A stretch of DNA of 12,935 nt. Source: Bifidobacterium breve. GTDB lineage: Bacteria > Actinomycetota > Actinomycetes > Mycobacteriales > Mycobacteriaceae. The notes beneath the pieces are model-generated. The model had not been told where the DNA came from, ran no database searches, and was given only the letters and a program-made list of their open reading frames with translations. A program made the position numbers and the translations under genes. The DNA lies in the NCBI GenBank assembly GCA_945882475.1, contig CAMCWJ010000045.1, forward strand, positions 1 to 12,935. Direction: 5' to 3'. Shown one piece after another: positions 6,946 through 12,935 of the stretch (the stretch's first letter is position 1; each line of letters begins with the position of its first letter).

Positions 6946-8574
6946 CTACCCGGGGTCGCCGACCGGCAGCGTCAGCGTCGAGGAGTCTCCGAGCCGGACG
7001 GTGTGGGTGGATCCAACCATCCGCTGTCCGCTCAGCACCGATTCGCCGGTGCCCAGGTTGCGGGCGAAGCGCGGGTGGCAGCCGCCGGCGACGAGCACCC
7101 GGATACGGGAGCCGGCACTGAAGCGGTGGGCGATCGGGTCGAGTTCGATGCGGATGGGCTCGTTCGGCATCGCGCTGAATCGCCGGAACCCGTCGCTGAC
7201 ATTGCGGGAGCGGCCGCGCGCATCGACCTCACTGATCCGGACGAACACGTCGAAGTGATCGTTATCGGTTTCGTAGGCCAGGTCGATGACCGGGCGGCCG
7301 CACACGCACATCTCGGCACCCAGGGGCGGGCCGGTGAAACTCAGCACATCGGCCCGGCTGGCCAGTTCGGTGTCGTCGGTGTAGCCGGCCGGCCGGGCCA
7401 GCAGGCGCCCGCCCACCGTCGGCGTGGGATCGGCGGGGTTGTACCGGAACGTGGCGGTGGCCGCGGTCGATGGCGTCGACTCCAGTCGCCCGCCGGCCTG
7501 CAGGTAAAGCACCTTCGCAGCGGTAGCCGGCGGCCAGTCCGGCAGATCCACCCAGCCATCGCGGTTGCGGCCGGTGATGAACACCCGCACCGGTGCCGGT
7601 CGCGGCGGTCCCGGTTGCTTGGCCAGGTGGGTGCCCAGCCAGGACAGTGTCTCGGCTGCTGCCGTCCCGCCGGCGGTGGTCACCATCTGGTCGTGGGTCC
7701 ACGGCCCGATCGTCAGCGCGACGTCGGTGCCGCGGTCGCGAAGCTGCCGGTACTGGGTGAGGGTCTGATCGATGAAGATGTCCTGCCATCCGCTGAGCAA
7801 CAGGACCGGAACGGCGCTGCGTTCCAACGCAGGTGTCATCCGCATGGCGGCCCAGAACGGGTCGTGCGCCTCGGGGCGCTGGACCCAGGACTCGAACCAC
7901 GGCGACCCGTCACCCAGCAGTGCCCGTGCCGAGCCGTCAACCGGCACACTGTGTACCGCTCCGGCCAACCGCCGTGCGGCGCGAAACTGGAAGGCCACCC
8001 GCTTAACCGGATGCGCTTCTTGATTGGCGACCATGTCCGACCAGCCCAGCAGGTCGGCGAGTGCGAAAGAGCCGGTACCCCAGGATGATTCGTGGAGATC
8101 GTGCGGTCCGACGGTGACGACGGCCGCGGCTAGTTCCGGCGGCGGGTCCGACATCAGCGCCCACTGGGTGTAGCCGAGATATGACAAACCGATAGTCGCG
8201 AAGGTCCCGGTGAACCACGGTTGCTGCCGTAACCACACCACGGTGTCGGCGGCATCGGCCGCCTCGTTGACCATCGGCACGAAATCGCCGCCGGAGCCGA
8301 AGGTGCCGCGCACACTCTGAAACACCACGTGATAACCCCGGGCGGCGTAGATCTGCGCGTAGATGATCGAGAACGGAAACGCCCGGCCGTACGGGCCCCG
8401 CACCAGGATCGTGCCCGCCGGCGACGCGGTGGCCGGCGCGTAATGATCGGCGATCAGTGCGACGCCGTCGCGCATCGGCACCCGCAGGCCGCGGTGCACC
8501 TGATAGCGGCACGTCGCCGGCGGTAGGCGCAGAACGCGACCGGCCGCGCGATCGGTCAGCTTGATGCTCGCCAC
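6946..8574 (-). CDS. CocE/NonD-family serine hydrolase (X-Pro dipeptidyl-peptidase S15 type)
   Basis: The 542-residue protein has the two-part layout of CocE-like hydrolases. The alpha/beta-hydrolase domain with helical cap spans about 25-320: M-R-D-G-V-A-L at 34-40, nucleophile Ser131 in G-L-S-Y-L-G, Asp265 in S-G-W-Q-D-I-F, and His294 in G-P-W-T-H. A C-terminal jelly-roll of the PepX_C type spans about 345-542 (for example F-D-V-F-V-R-I-S). All triad residues are present. Relatives cleave esters or acyl-proline bonds; M. tuberculosis Rv2800 seems the nearest named relative, with no proven substrate. There is no signal peptide, so a cytoplasmic location is likely. The GTG at 8574 is seven bases after a TANNNT box, favouring a leaderless start. 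echA16 follows after 38 bases. Confidence 0.9.
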   Translation of the reverse strand: MASIKLTDRAAGRVLRLPPATCRYQVHRGLRVPMRDGVALIADHYAPATASPAGTILVRGPYGRAFPFSIIYAQIYAARGYHVVFQSVRGTFGSGGDFVPMVNEAADAADTVVWLRQQPWFTGTFATIGLSYLGYTQWALMSDPPPELAAAVVTVGPHDLHESSWGTGSFALADLLGWSDMVANQEAHPVKRVAFQFRAARRLAGAVHSVPVDGSARALLGDGSPWFESWVQRPEAHDPFWAAMRMTPALERSAVPVLLLSGWQDIFIDQTLTQYRQLRDRGTDVALTIGPWTHDQMVTTAGGTAAAETLSWLGTHLAKQPGPPRPAPVRVFITGRNRDGWVDLPDWPPATAAKVLYLQAGGRLESTPSTAATATFRYNPADPTPTVGGRLLARPAGYTDDTELASRADVLSFTGPPLGAEMCVCGRPVIDLAYETDNDHFDVFVRISEVDARGRSRNVSDGFRRFSAMPNEPIRIELDPIAHRFSAGSRIRVLVAGGCHPRFARNLGTGESVLSGQRMVGSTHTVRLGDSSTLTLPVGDPG

Positions 8575-8633
8575 GGGATTCAGACTATGCGTGCGCCCGG
8601 GCGAGGTGACCCACGCCAGTAGGCTGAGCTGTT
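8575..8633. promoter_or_regulatory. Divergent promoter region between hydrolase and pptH
   Basis: Only 59 bases separate the two start codons. Toward the hydrolase, TAGTCT (minus strand, 8587-8582) lies seven bases before its GTG. Toward pptH, TAGGCT (8620-8625) lies eight bases before its GTG. Both would make leaderless or nearly leaderless transcripts, and their -35 regions must overlap between about 8588 and 8619. The boxes are visible; their use is inferred. Confidence 0.5.
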
Positions 8634-9569
8634 GTGGCAGCCACGCTCTGGGCGATCAGCGACCTGCATACCGGTCATTCCGGCAGCAAGGAAGTCCTCG
8701 AGTCGCTGTATCCGGCGACCCCTGAGGACTGGCTGATCGTCGCCGGCGACGTGGCCGACCGCACCGACGACATCCGCGCGGCCCTGGACCTGCTGCGGCG
8801 CCGTTTCGCCAAGGTGATCTGGGTTCCCGGCAATCATGAGCTCTGGACCACCGGCAAGGACCCTGCCCAGGTGTTCGGCCGCGCGCGCTACGACTACCTG
8901 GTGCAGATGTGCGACGAGATGGGTGTCCTCACCCCTGAGCACCCGTATCCGGTGTGGACCGAAGGCGGCGGTCCGGCGACCATAGTCCCGATGTTCCTGC
9001 TCTACGACTACACGTTCCTGCCCGCCGGAGCGCGGACGAAGGCCGAGGGCCTGGCGATCGCCAAGGATCGCAACGTGGTCGCCACTGACGAGTTCCTGTT
9101 GTCCAGCGAGCCCTATGCCACCCGCGACGCCTGGTGCCGGGACCGCCTGAAGTACACCCGGGCCCGTCTGGACGAACTGGACTGGATGACACCGACCGTT
9201 CTGGTGAACCATTTCCCGTTGCGCCGTGAACCCTGCGACATCTTGTTCTATCCGGAGTTCGCGCTGTGGTGCGGCACGACGGAGACCGCCGACTGGCACA
9301 CCCGTTACAACGCCGTGTGCTCGGTGTACGGACACCTGCACATCCCCCGCACCACGTGGTACGACGGGGTGCGGTTCGAGGAGGTATCGGTCGGATATCC
9401 GCGCGAATGGCGGCGGCGCAAGCCCTACCGGTGGCTGCGCCAGATCCTGCCCGATCCGGAGTACGCCCCCGGGTATCTCAACGAGTTCGGCGGCCATTTC
9501 GTCATCACGCCGGAGATGCGCGAGCAGTCGGAGAAGTTCCAGGAGCGACTGCGCAGCCGGCGCGGATGA
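8634..9569 (+). CDS. pptH: Metallophosphoesterase, phosphopantetheinyl hydrolase PptH
   Basis: This 311-residue calcineurin-like phosphoesterase has a full set of two-metal site motifs: D10-x-H12 in S-D-L-H-T-G-H, G38-D39 in A-G-D-V-A-D, G66-N67-H68-E69, H193 in V-N-H-F-P-L, and G233-H234-x-H236. It is the evident counterpart of M. tuberculosis Rv2795c, reported as PptH, which removes phosphopantetheine from holo-acyl carrier proteins and so opposes PptT. The name here rests on similarity and on pptT directly downstream. The GTG at 8634 gives the family N-terminus L-W-A-I-S-D-L-H. The stop overlaps the pptT start as ATGA (9566-9569), so the two are almost certainly translationally coupled. 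Confidence 0.9.
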   Translation: MAATLWAISDLHTGHSGSKEVLESLYPATPEDWLIVAGDVADRTDDIRAALDLLRRRFAKVIWVPGNHELWTTGKDPAQVFGRARYDYLVQMCDEMGVLTPEHPYPVWTEGGGPATIVPMFLLYDYTFLPAGARTKAEGLAIAKDRNVVATDEFLLSSEPYATRDAWCRDRLKYTRARLDELDWMTPTVLVNHFPLRREPCDILFYPEFALWCGTTETADWHTRYNAVCSVYGHLHIPRTTWYDGVRFEEVSVGYPREWRRRKPYRWLRQILPDPEYAPGYLNEFGGHFVITPEMREQSEKFQERLRSRRG

Positions 9570-10234
9570 GTGAGTTCATGCGGGCGGTGCTCCCCGATGT
9601 CGCCAACCTGGTTTATGCGGAGTTGTATGACGACCCGTCGCACCTTACGCCGCTGCCGGAGGAGGAGCCGCTGATCGCCCGCTCAGTGGCCAAGCGGCGC
9701 AACGAGTTCGTCACCGTACGGCACTGCGCGCGGGTGGCCATGGAGCAACTCGGCGTGCCGCCATCGCCGATCCTCAAGGGGGACAAGGGCGAACCGCGCT
9801 GGCCCGACGGCGTGGTGGGCAGCCTGACCCACTGCGAGGGCTACCGCGGCGCGGTGGTGGGTCGCAGTGCATCGGTGCGCTCGGTCGGCATCGACGCCGA
9901 ACCGCACGACGTGCTGCCCAAGGGTGTGCTCGAGGCCATCAGCCTGCCCACCGAACGACACGAGATCGCCGCGCTGCCCGATGAGTTGCACTGGGACCGA
10001 ATTCTGTTCTGCGCCAAGGAGGCAACCTACAAGGTGTGGTTCCCGCTGACCCAGCGTTGGCTGGGCTTCGAGGACGCACACATCACCTTCACAGTCGACT
10101 CCGAGGGGACGGCCGGTGAATTCGTGTCCCGGATCCTGATCGACCCGGCGGCGCGCACCGGTCCGCCGCTCACCGAACTCACCGGGCGGTGGTCGGTGGC
10201 CGGGGGACTGGCACTCACGGCGATCGTGCTGTGA
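9566..10234 (+). CDS. pptT: 4'-phosphopantetheinyl transferase PptT
   Basis: PptT transfers phosphopantetheine from coenzyme A to a serine of carrier-protein domains in mycolate, polyketide and siderophore synthases; it is essential in M. tuberculosis. The 222-residue protein (M. tuberculosis about 227) shows the Sfp-type motifs: K71-G-D-K-G-E-P, S86-L-T-H-C, the metal-binding V-G-I-D110-A-E112 segment, and F-C-A-K151-E152-A-T-Y-K. A longer in-frame extension back to 9266 is open but would run through pptH; the ATG at 9566 overlaps the pptH stop and matches the homologue start region. Its own stop overlaps the truB GTG as GTGA (10231-10234). Confidence 0.97.
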   Translation: MSEFMRAVLPDVANLVYAELYDDPSHLTPLPEEEPLIARSVAKRRNEFVTVRHCARVAMEQLGVPPSPILKGDKGEPRWPDGVVGSLTHCEGYRGAVVGRSASVRSVGIDAEPHDVLPKGVLEAISLPTERHEIAALPDELHWDRILFCAKEATYKVWFPLTQRWLGFEDAHITFTVDSEGTAGEFVSRILIDPAARTGPPLTELTGRWSVAGGLALTAIVL

Positions 10235-11139
10235 CTGTCGCTCATCCGAGTCCCGGCATCGTCGTCGTCGACAAACCGGCCGGTATGACCAGTCACGACG
10301 TCGTGTCGCGGTGCCGCCGGATCTTCGGCACCCGCAAGGTCGGTCACGCCGGCACCTTGGATCCGATGGCCACCGGCGTGCTGGTGATCGGCATCGAACG
10401 CGCCACCAAGATCCTCGGCCTGCTCAGCGGCACGTCGAAGTCGTATGCGGCCACCATCGGGCTGGGTCGGACGACCACCACCGACGACGCCGAAGGTGAC
10501 GTGGTCGCCGATGTCTCGGCCGCAGAGGTGACCGACGACGCGATCGAGTCCGGTATCGCGGCGTTGCGGGGCGAGATCGCGCAACGGCCCTCGGCGGTGA
10601 GCGCGATCAGGGTCGGCGGCAAACGGGCCTATCAACTCGTCCGCGAGGGCCACGAGGTGGAACTGGCCGCCCGGACGGTGCGGATCGAGCGCTTCGATGT
10701 GCTGGCAATCCGGCGGGACGGTCCGTTCACCGATGTGGACGTCGAGGTGGACTGCTCATCGGGCACCTACATCCGTGCGTTGGCCCGCGATCTCGGCGCA
10801 GGTTTGGGCGTCGGGGGACACCTGAGGGCCTTGCGACGCACCCGGGTCGGCGGTTACGGACTCGATCACGCCCGCACCCTGGAAGAGCTCACCGATCGGC
10901 CGACCCTGAGTTATGACCTCGACCGGGCCTGTCTGCTGGCTTTTCCGCGCCGCGACATCACCGCCGAACAGGCGATCGACGCGGGCCACGGCCGAGCGCT
11001 GCCGGCCGGCGGCATCGACGGCGTGTACGCGGCCACCGACCCTGACGGGCGGGTGATCGCCCTGCTGGCGGACAAGGCCCCGAAGACCACGTCGGTGGTG
11101 GTGATCCGCCCGGCAACGCTGGCGGGTCCGGCGTGCTGA
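10231..11139 (+). CDS. truB: tRNA pseudouridine-55 synthase
   Basis: TruB isomerises uridine 55 in the T-loop of tRNAs and also acts as a tRNA chaperone. The 302-residue protein starts with G-I-V-V-V-D-K-P-A-G-M-T-S-H and has the catalytic-loop motif G-H-A-G-T-L-D-P-M-A-T-G with nucleophile Asp44. The Y-A-A-T-I-G-L-G strand, the R-P-S-A-V-S-A-I segment with K-R-A-Y, and the C-S-S-G-T-Y-I-R-A-L-A-R-D-L motif are all in place. The C-terminal part holds the short extra domain typical of actinobacterial TruB. The GTG start overlaps the pptT stop by four bases, so translation is coupled. It is the last gene of the pptH-pptT-truB operon; ribF starts 26 bases later with its own promoter-like box. 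Confidence 0.97.
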   Translation: MTVAHPSPGIVVVDKPAGMTSHDVVSRCRRIFGTRKVGHAGTLDPMATGVLVIGIERATKILGLLSGTSKSYAATIGLGRTTTTDDAEGDVVADVSAAEVTDDAIESGIAALRGEIAQRPSAVSAIRVGGKRAYQLVREGHEVELAARTVRIERFDVLAIRRDGPFTDVDVEVDCSSGTYIRALARDLGAGLGVGGHLRALRRTRVGGYGLDHARTLEELTDRPTLSYDLDRACLLAFPRRDITAEQAIDAGHGRALPAGGIDGVYAATDPDGRVIALLADKAPKTTSVVVIRPATLAGPAC

Positions 11140-11152
11140 CCGGATCCCGTCG

Positions 11153-11165
11153 TAGGCTTATAGGC
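11153..11165 (+). promoter_or_regulatory. Candidate leaderless promoter of ribF
   Basis: TAGGCT at 11153-11158 lies seven bases before the ribF GTG at 11166, the spacing of a leaderless mycobacterial start. No Shine-Dalgarno stands before this GTG. The same hexamer occurs upstream of pptH and ylxR. Read-through from truB is also possible. Confidence 0.5.
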
Positions 11166-12143
11166 GTGCAACGTTGGCGCGGGCAGGGCGAGATCCCCAC
11201 GGATTGGGGCCGCTGCGTGCTGACCATCGGGGTGTTCGACGGGGTGCACCGCGGCCACGCGGAGTTGATCGCGCGGGCGGTGAAGGCGGCCCGGGCCCGG
11301 AGTGTGCCGGCGGTGCTGATGACCTTCGACCCGCACCCGATGGAAGTGGTGTTCCCCGGAAGCCACCCCGCGCAGTTGACCACGCTGGCCCGCCGGGCCG
11401 AACTGGCCGAGGAGATGGGCATCGATGTATTCCTGGTGATGCCGTTCACGCCCGACTTCATGAAACTCACCGCCGACCGCTACGTCCACGAACTCCTGGT
11501 GGAGCGTCTGCACGTCGTCGAAGTGGTGGTGGGGGAGAACTTCACCTTCGGAAAGAAGGCCTCCGGGAACGTCGGGACCCTGCATAAGGCCGGTGAGCGA
11601 TTGGGCTTCGCGGTGGAATCGGTGTCACTGTTGGCTGAACACCAGCAGGCCGAGACCGTGACGTTCTCCTCGACCTACATCCGGTCCTGCGTGGACGCCG
11701 GCGATGTGGTGGCCGCCGCGGACGCACTTGGCCGTCCGCACCGGGTCGAGGGCGTCGTGGTTCGCGGCGACGGCCGCGGCAAGGGCCTGGGCTACCCCAC
11801 CGCCAACATCGCCCCACCGATGCATTCGGCGATCCCGGCCGACGGTGTCTACGCGTGCTGGTTCACCGTTCTCGGGCCGGGTCCGGCGACCGGGACGCTG
11901 GTTCCCGGACAGCGCTACCCGTCGGCGGTCTCGGTGGGCACCAACCCCACCTTCTCCGGTCGTACCCGCACGGTGGAGGCGTTCGTTCTGGACACCAGCG
12001 CCGACCTCTACGGACAGCACGTTGCCGCGGACTTCGTGGCCCGCATTCGCAGCCAGGTGAAGTTCGGGTCGGTCGAGGACCTGATTGAGCAGATGGGACG
12101 CGACACCGACAGGGCGCGGGCGATCCTGGCCGCACAGGACTGA
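11166..12143 (+). CDS. ribF: Bifunctional riboflavin kinase / FAD synthetase
   Basis: RibF phosphorylates riboflavin to FMN and then adenylylates it to FAD. The 325-residue protein has an N-terminal nucleotidyltransferase domain (about 1-185) with G-V-F-D-G-V-H-R-G-H, the HxGH motif being at 28-31, and F-D-P-H-P-M-E-V-V-F. A C-terminal flavokinase domain (about 190-320) carries G-Y-P-T-A-N at 209-214, Y-P-S-A-V-S-V-G-T-N-P-T-F, and V-E-A-F-V-L-D with the catalytic Glu. Start choice: an upstream GTG at 11133 would overlap truB, while GTG 11166 gives the conserved M-Q-R-W-R-G-Q N-terminus and sits just after a TANNNT box. rpsO follows after 114 bases containing its own promoter. Confidence 0.96.
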   Translation: MQRWRGQGEIPTDWGRCVLTIGVFDGVHRGHAELIARAVKAARARSVPAVLMTFDPHPMEVVFPGSHPAQLTTLARRAELAEEMGIDVFLVMPFTPDFMKLTADRYVHELLVERLHVVEVVVGENFTFGKKASGNVGTLHKAGERLGFAVESVSLLAEHQQAETVTFSSTYIRSCVDAGDVVAAADALGRPHRVEGVVVRGDGRGKGLGYPTANIAPPMHSAIPADGVYACWFTVLGPGPATGTLVPGQRYPSAVSVGTNPTFSGRTRTVEAFVLDTSADLYGQHVAADFVARIRSQVKFGSVEDLIEQMGRDTDRARAILAAQD

Positions 12144-12153
12144 CCGGGACGAT

Positions 12154-12182
12154 TTCGGATCGCGCGTCTGCGCTGATAGGAT
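12154..12182 (+). promoter_or_regulatory. Candidate rpsO promoter
   Basis: TTCGGA at 12154-12159 and TAGGAT at 12177-12182 form a -35/-10 pair with a 17-base spacer. Transcription would start near 12189 and leave a leader of about 70 bases before the TTG start codon. Confidence 0.55.
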
Positions 12183-12187
12183 GGCGT

Positions 12188-12257
12188 TTCGCGGGTGCTG
12201 CGGTTCGCGGTGGCTCACGCTCATTCACTCTTCGCGGACTTAAATGATGGAGCAATC
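12188..12257 (+). promoter_or_regulatory. rpsO 5' leader, possible S15 autoregulatory RNA
   Basis: The leader contains the 7-base word TTCGCGG three times, at 12188-12194, 12204-12210 and 12231-12237, and a GGAG ribosome binding site at 12249-12252, five bases before TTG. S15 represses its own mRNA through differently built leaders in several phyla, so one may exist here. I could not derive a convincing single fold by eye. A frame from ATG 12244 to TGA 12265-12267 overlaps the rpsO start but has no ribosome binding site. Confidence 0.35.
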
Positions 12258-12527
12258 TTGTCTCTGACTGCTGAGCAGAAAAAAGAAATCCTGGGCAACT
12301 ACGGCCTGCACGAGACCGATACCGGCTCGCCGGAGGCCCAGGTGGCGATGCTGACCAAGCGCATCACCGATCTCACCGAGCACCTCAAAATGCACAAGCA
12401 CGACCACCATTCGCGTCGTGGGTTGCTGCTGCTCGTCGGCCGCCGCCGCCGGCTGCTCAAGTACGTCGCCCAGGTCGACGTCGCGCGGTATCGCACCCTG
12501 ATCGAGCGGCTGGGTCTGCGCCGCTGA
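12258..12527 (+). CDS. rpsO: 30S ribosomal protein S15
   Basis: S15 binds the 16S rRNA central domain early in 30S assembly. The 89-residue length equals that of other mycobacterial S15 proteins. Conserved segments are L-T-A-E-Q-K-K-E-I-L at 3-12, D-T-G-S-P-E-A-Q at 21-28, the RNA-binding H-D-H-H-S-R-R-G at 48-55, and G-R-R-R-R-L-L-K-Y at 61-69. The start is TTG 12258: it has GGAG at 12249-12252 and gives the exact family N-terminus (M-S-L-T-A-E-Q). The frame stays open upstream to a GTG at 12195, but that extra stretch is unlike S15 and lies in the mRNA leader. A rare TTG start may limit translation of this protein. Confidence 0.97.
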   Translation: MSLTAEQKKEILGNYGLHETDTGSPEAQVAMLTKRITDLTEHLKMHKHDHHSRRGLLLLVGRRRRLLKYVAQVDVARYRTLIERLGLRR

Positions 12528-12557
12528 TCGAGGTCGGGAACTGCCCCGGCCCCGGTG

Positions 12558-12563
12558 TAACAT
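12558..12563 (+). promoter_or_regulatory. Candidate pnp promoter -10 box
   Basis: TAACAT fits the TANNNT consensus. A weak -35 (TCGGGA, 12534-12539) lies 18 bases upstream. Transcription would start near 12570 and give a leader of about 250 bases. Confidence 0.5.
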
Positions 12564-12569
12564 GAGGAC

Positions 12570-12820
12570 GTCCCGGCCCCTCACGGGCCCGGACAACGGG
12601 TGCGGTTCGCGCACATCCGCGTGTCCCGCTCCTGCGTCACCTGACGAGACGTCCCTGATCGGGCGGTCTTCGGTAGTGGCGGCCGGGAGTCTCATCCCCC
12701 GACCGCTTCGATCGACGGCCGTAGCCGAATCTGGGCGGCACTCGTAGTGCTCGGGTTCGCCCGGGGAATGTGGCGACGCCAAACTGAACAGTGAATTCCC
12801 CAGAAAGGCTGTACGGACGA
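12570..12820 (+). ncRNA. Structured pnp 5' leader, candidate Actino-pnp element
   Basis: This 250-base non-coding stretch can form several helices. First, 12570-12573 pairs with 12591-12594, extended by 12575-12579 with 12585-12589 around a five-base loop. Second, a small hairpin pairs CGTC 12635-12638 with GACG 12643-12646. Third, a long arm pairs 12657-12661 with 12709-12713 and GCGGTC 12663-12668 with GACCGC 12701-12706. At 12600-12604 GTGCG can pair with CGCAC 12610-12614, or GCGG 12602-12605 with CCGC 12617-12620. A conserved structured RNA called Actino-pnp is known in leaders of actinobacterial exoribonuclease genes; position and structure fit, but I cannot match its covariance model by eye. 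In E. coli, PNPase with RNase III controls its own leader. The final 100 bases show no clear fold; an AGAAAGG-like site lies near 12802-12808. Confidence 0.5.
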
Positions 12821-12935
12821 GTGTCTGTCACAGAAATTGACGAAGGCGTGTTCGAAGCAACCGCCACCATCGACAACGGGAGCTTCGGCACCCGCACCAT
12901 CCGATTCGAGACCGGCCGGCTGGCCCAGCAGGCCG
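12821..12935 (+). CDS. pnp: Polyribonucleotide nucleotidyltransferase, N-terminal fragment
   Basis: Only the first 38 codons are inside the window; the gene runs off the right edge. The peptide contains E-I-D-E-G-V-F-E-A-T-A-T-I-D-N and G-S-F-G-T-R-T-I-R-F-E-T-G-R-L-A, which is the start of mycobacterial PNPase (GpsI) and the first strand of its RNase PH domain. PNPase degrades RNA 3' to 5' using phosphate and can also add tails. The GTG at 12821 matches the known N-terminus (M-S-x-x-E-I-D-E-G), and a purine-rich AGAAAGG lies about a dozen bases upstream. The catalytic residues and the KH and S1 domains are outside the window. Confidence 0.95.
   Translation, partial: MSVTEIDEGVFEATATIDNGSFGTRTIRFETGRLAQQA

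Noticed and set aside
9266..9565. Extension of pptT back to 9266
   Set aside because: The frame merely stays open through pptH; the ATGA overlap at 9566 is the natural start.
11133..11165. Earlier ribF start at GTG 11133
   Set aside because: It overlaps truB and adds residues absent from homologues; GTG 11166 gives the conserved M-Q-R-W-R-G-Q start.
12195..12257. N-terminal extension of S15 from GTG 12195
   Set aside because: The added 21 residues are unlike S15, and TTG 12258 has a well-placed GGAG and gives the family length.
12562..12747. 61-codon frame in the pnp leader
   Set aside because: Its ATG overlaps the predicted -10 box, so it would not be in the transcript; the region is better explained by RNA helices.
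1..12935. CRISPR array, phage, transposon, toxin-antitoxin or other defence genes
   Set aside because: No regularly spaced repeats, terminal inverted repeats, integrase or transposase motifs, or extra small gene pairs were found; gaps are short apart from the pnp leader.

Overview
The window looks like a mycobacterial chromosome (Mycobacterium/Mycolicibacterium). It is GC-rich with many GTG starts. The proteins are close relatives of M. tuberculosis YlxR, IF-2, RbfA, DinF, EchA16, the Rv2800-type hydrolase, PptH (Rv2795c), PptT, TruB, RibF, S15 and PNPase, and they run in the same overall order as Rv2840c to Rv2783c. These names come from remembered family sequences; no search was run.

Layout. 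Bases 1-997 (minus) hold most of a cytochrome P450 gene cut by the left edge. It lies head-to-head with ylxR-infB-rbfA-dinF (1117-6114, plus), a translation/ribosome-assembly operon ending in a MATE transporter. Convergent to this is a minus-strand pair, a CocE/NonD-type serine hydrolase followed by echA16 (8574 down to 6143). The hydrolase shares a 59-bp divergent promoter region with the tightly overlapping plus-strand operon pptH-pptT-truB (8634-11139). Then come ribF (own promoter), rpsO (own promoter and leader, TTG start), and, after a long structured leader, the first 38 codons of pnp, cut by the right edge.

How the genes work together. Most of the window is core RNA and translation machinery: initiation factor 2, 30S maturation factor RbfA, S15, tRNA pseudouridine-55 synthase and the exoribonuclease PNPase. 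FAD synthesis (RibF) is also present. The pptT/pptH pair encodes opposing enzymes that add phosphopantetheine to, and remove it from, the carrier proteins of mycolic-acid, siderophore and polyketide synthesis. The accessory content is the P450, the MATE pump, the hydrolase and EchA16.

Points of most interest: (i) nusA, normally directly upstream of ylxR, is replaced here by a divergent P450, and ylxR has a plausible leaderless promoter; (ii) the DHH phosphodiesterase gene (nrnA/cnpB) usually found between rbfA and dinF in mycobacteria is absent from that position; (iii) the ylxR-infB gap holds a chain of three tiny ORFs, each joined to the one before by a 4-base stop/start overlap; (iv) the P450 lacks the usual I-helix acid/alcohol motif; (v) the pnp leader can fold into strong helices consistent with an Actino-pnp type element; (vi) several TANNNT boxes sit 5-8 bases before GTG/ATG starts, as in leaderless mycobacterial transcripts. 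I see no prophage, insertion sequence, CRISPR array, tRNA or rRNA gene, and no clear candidate for a wholly new multi-gene system.
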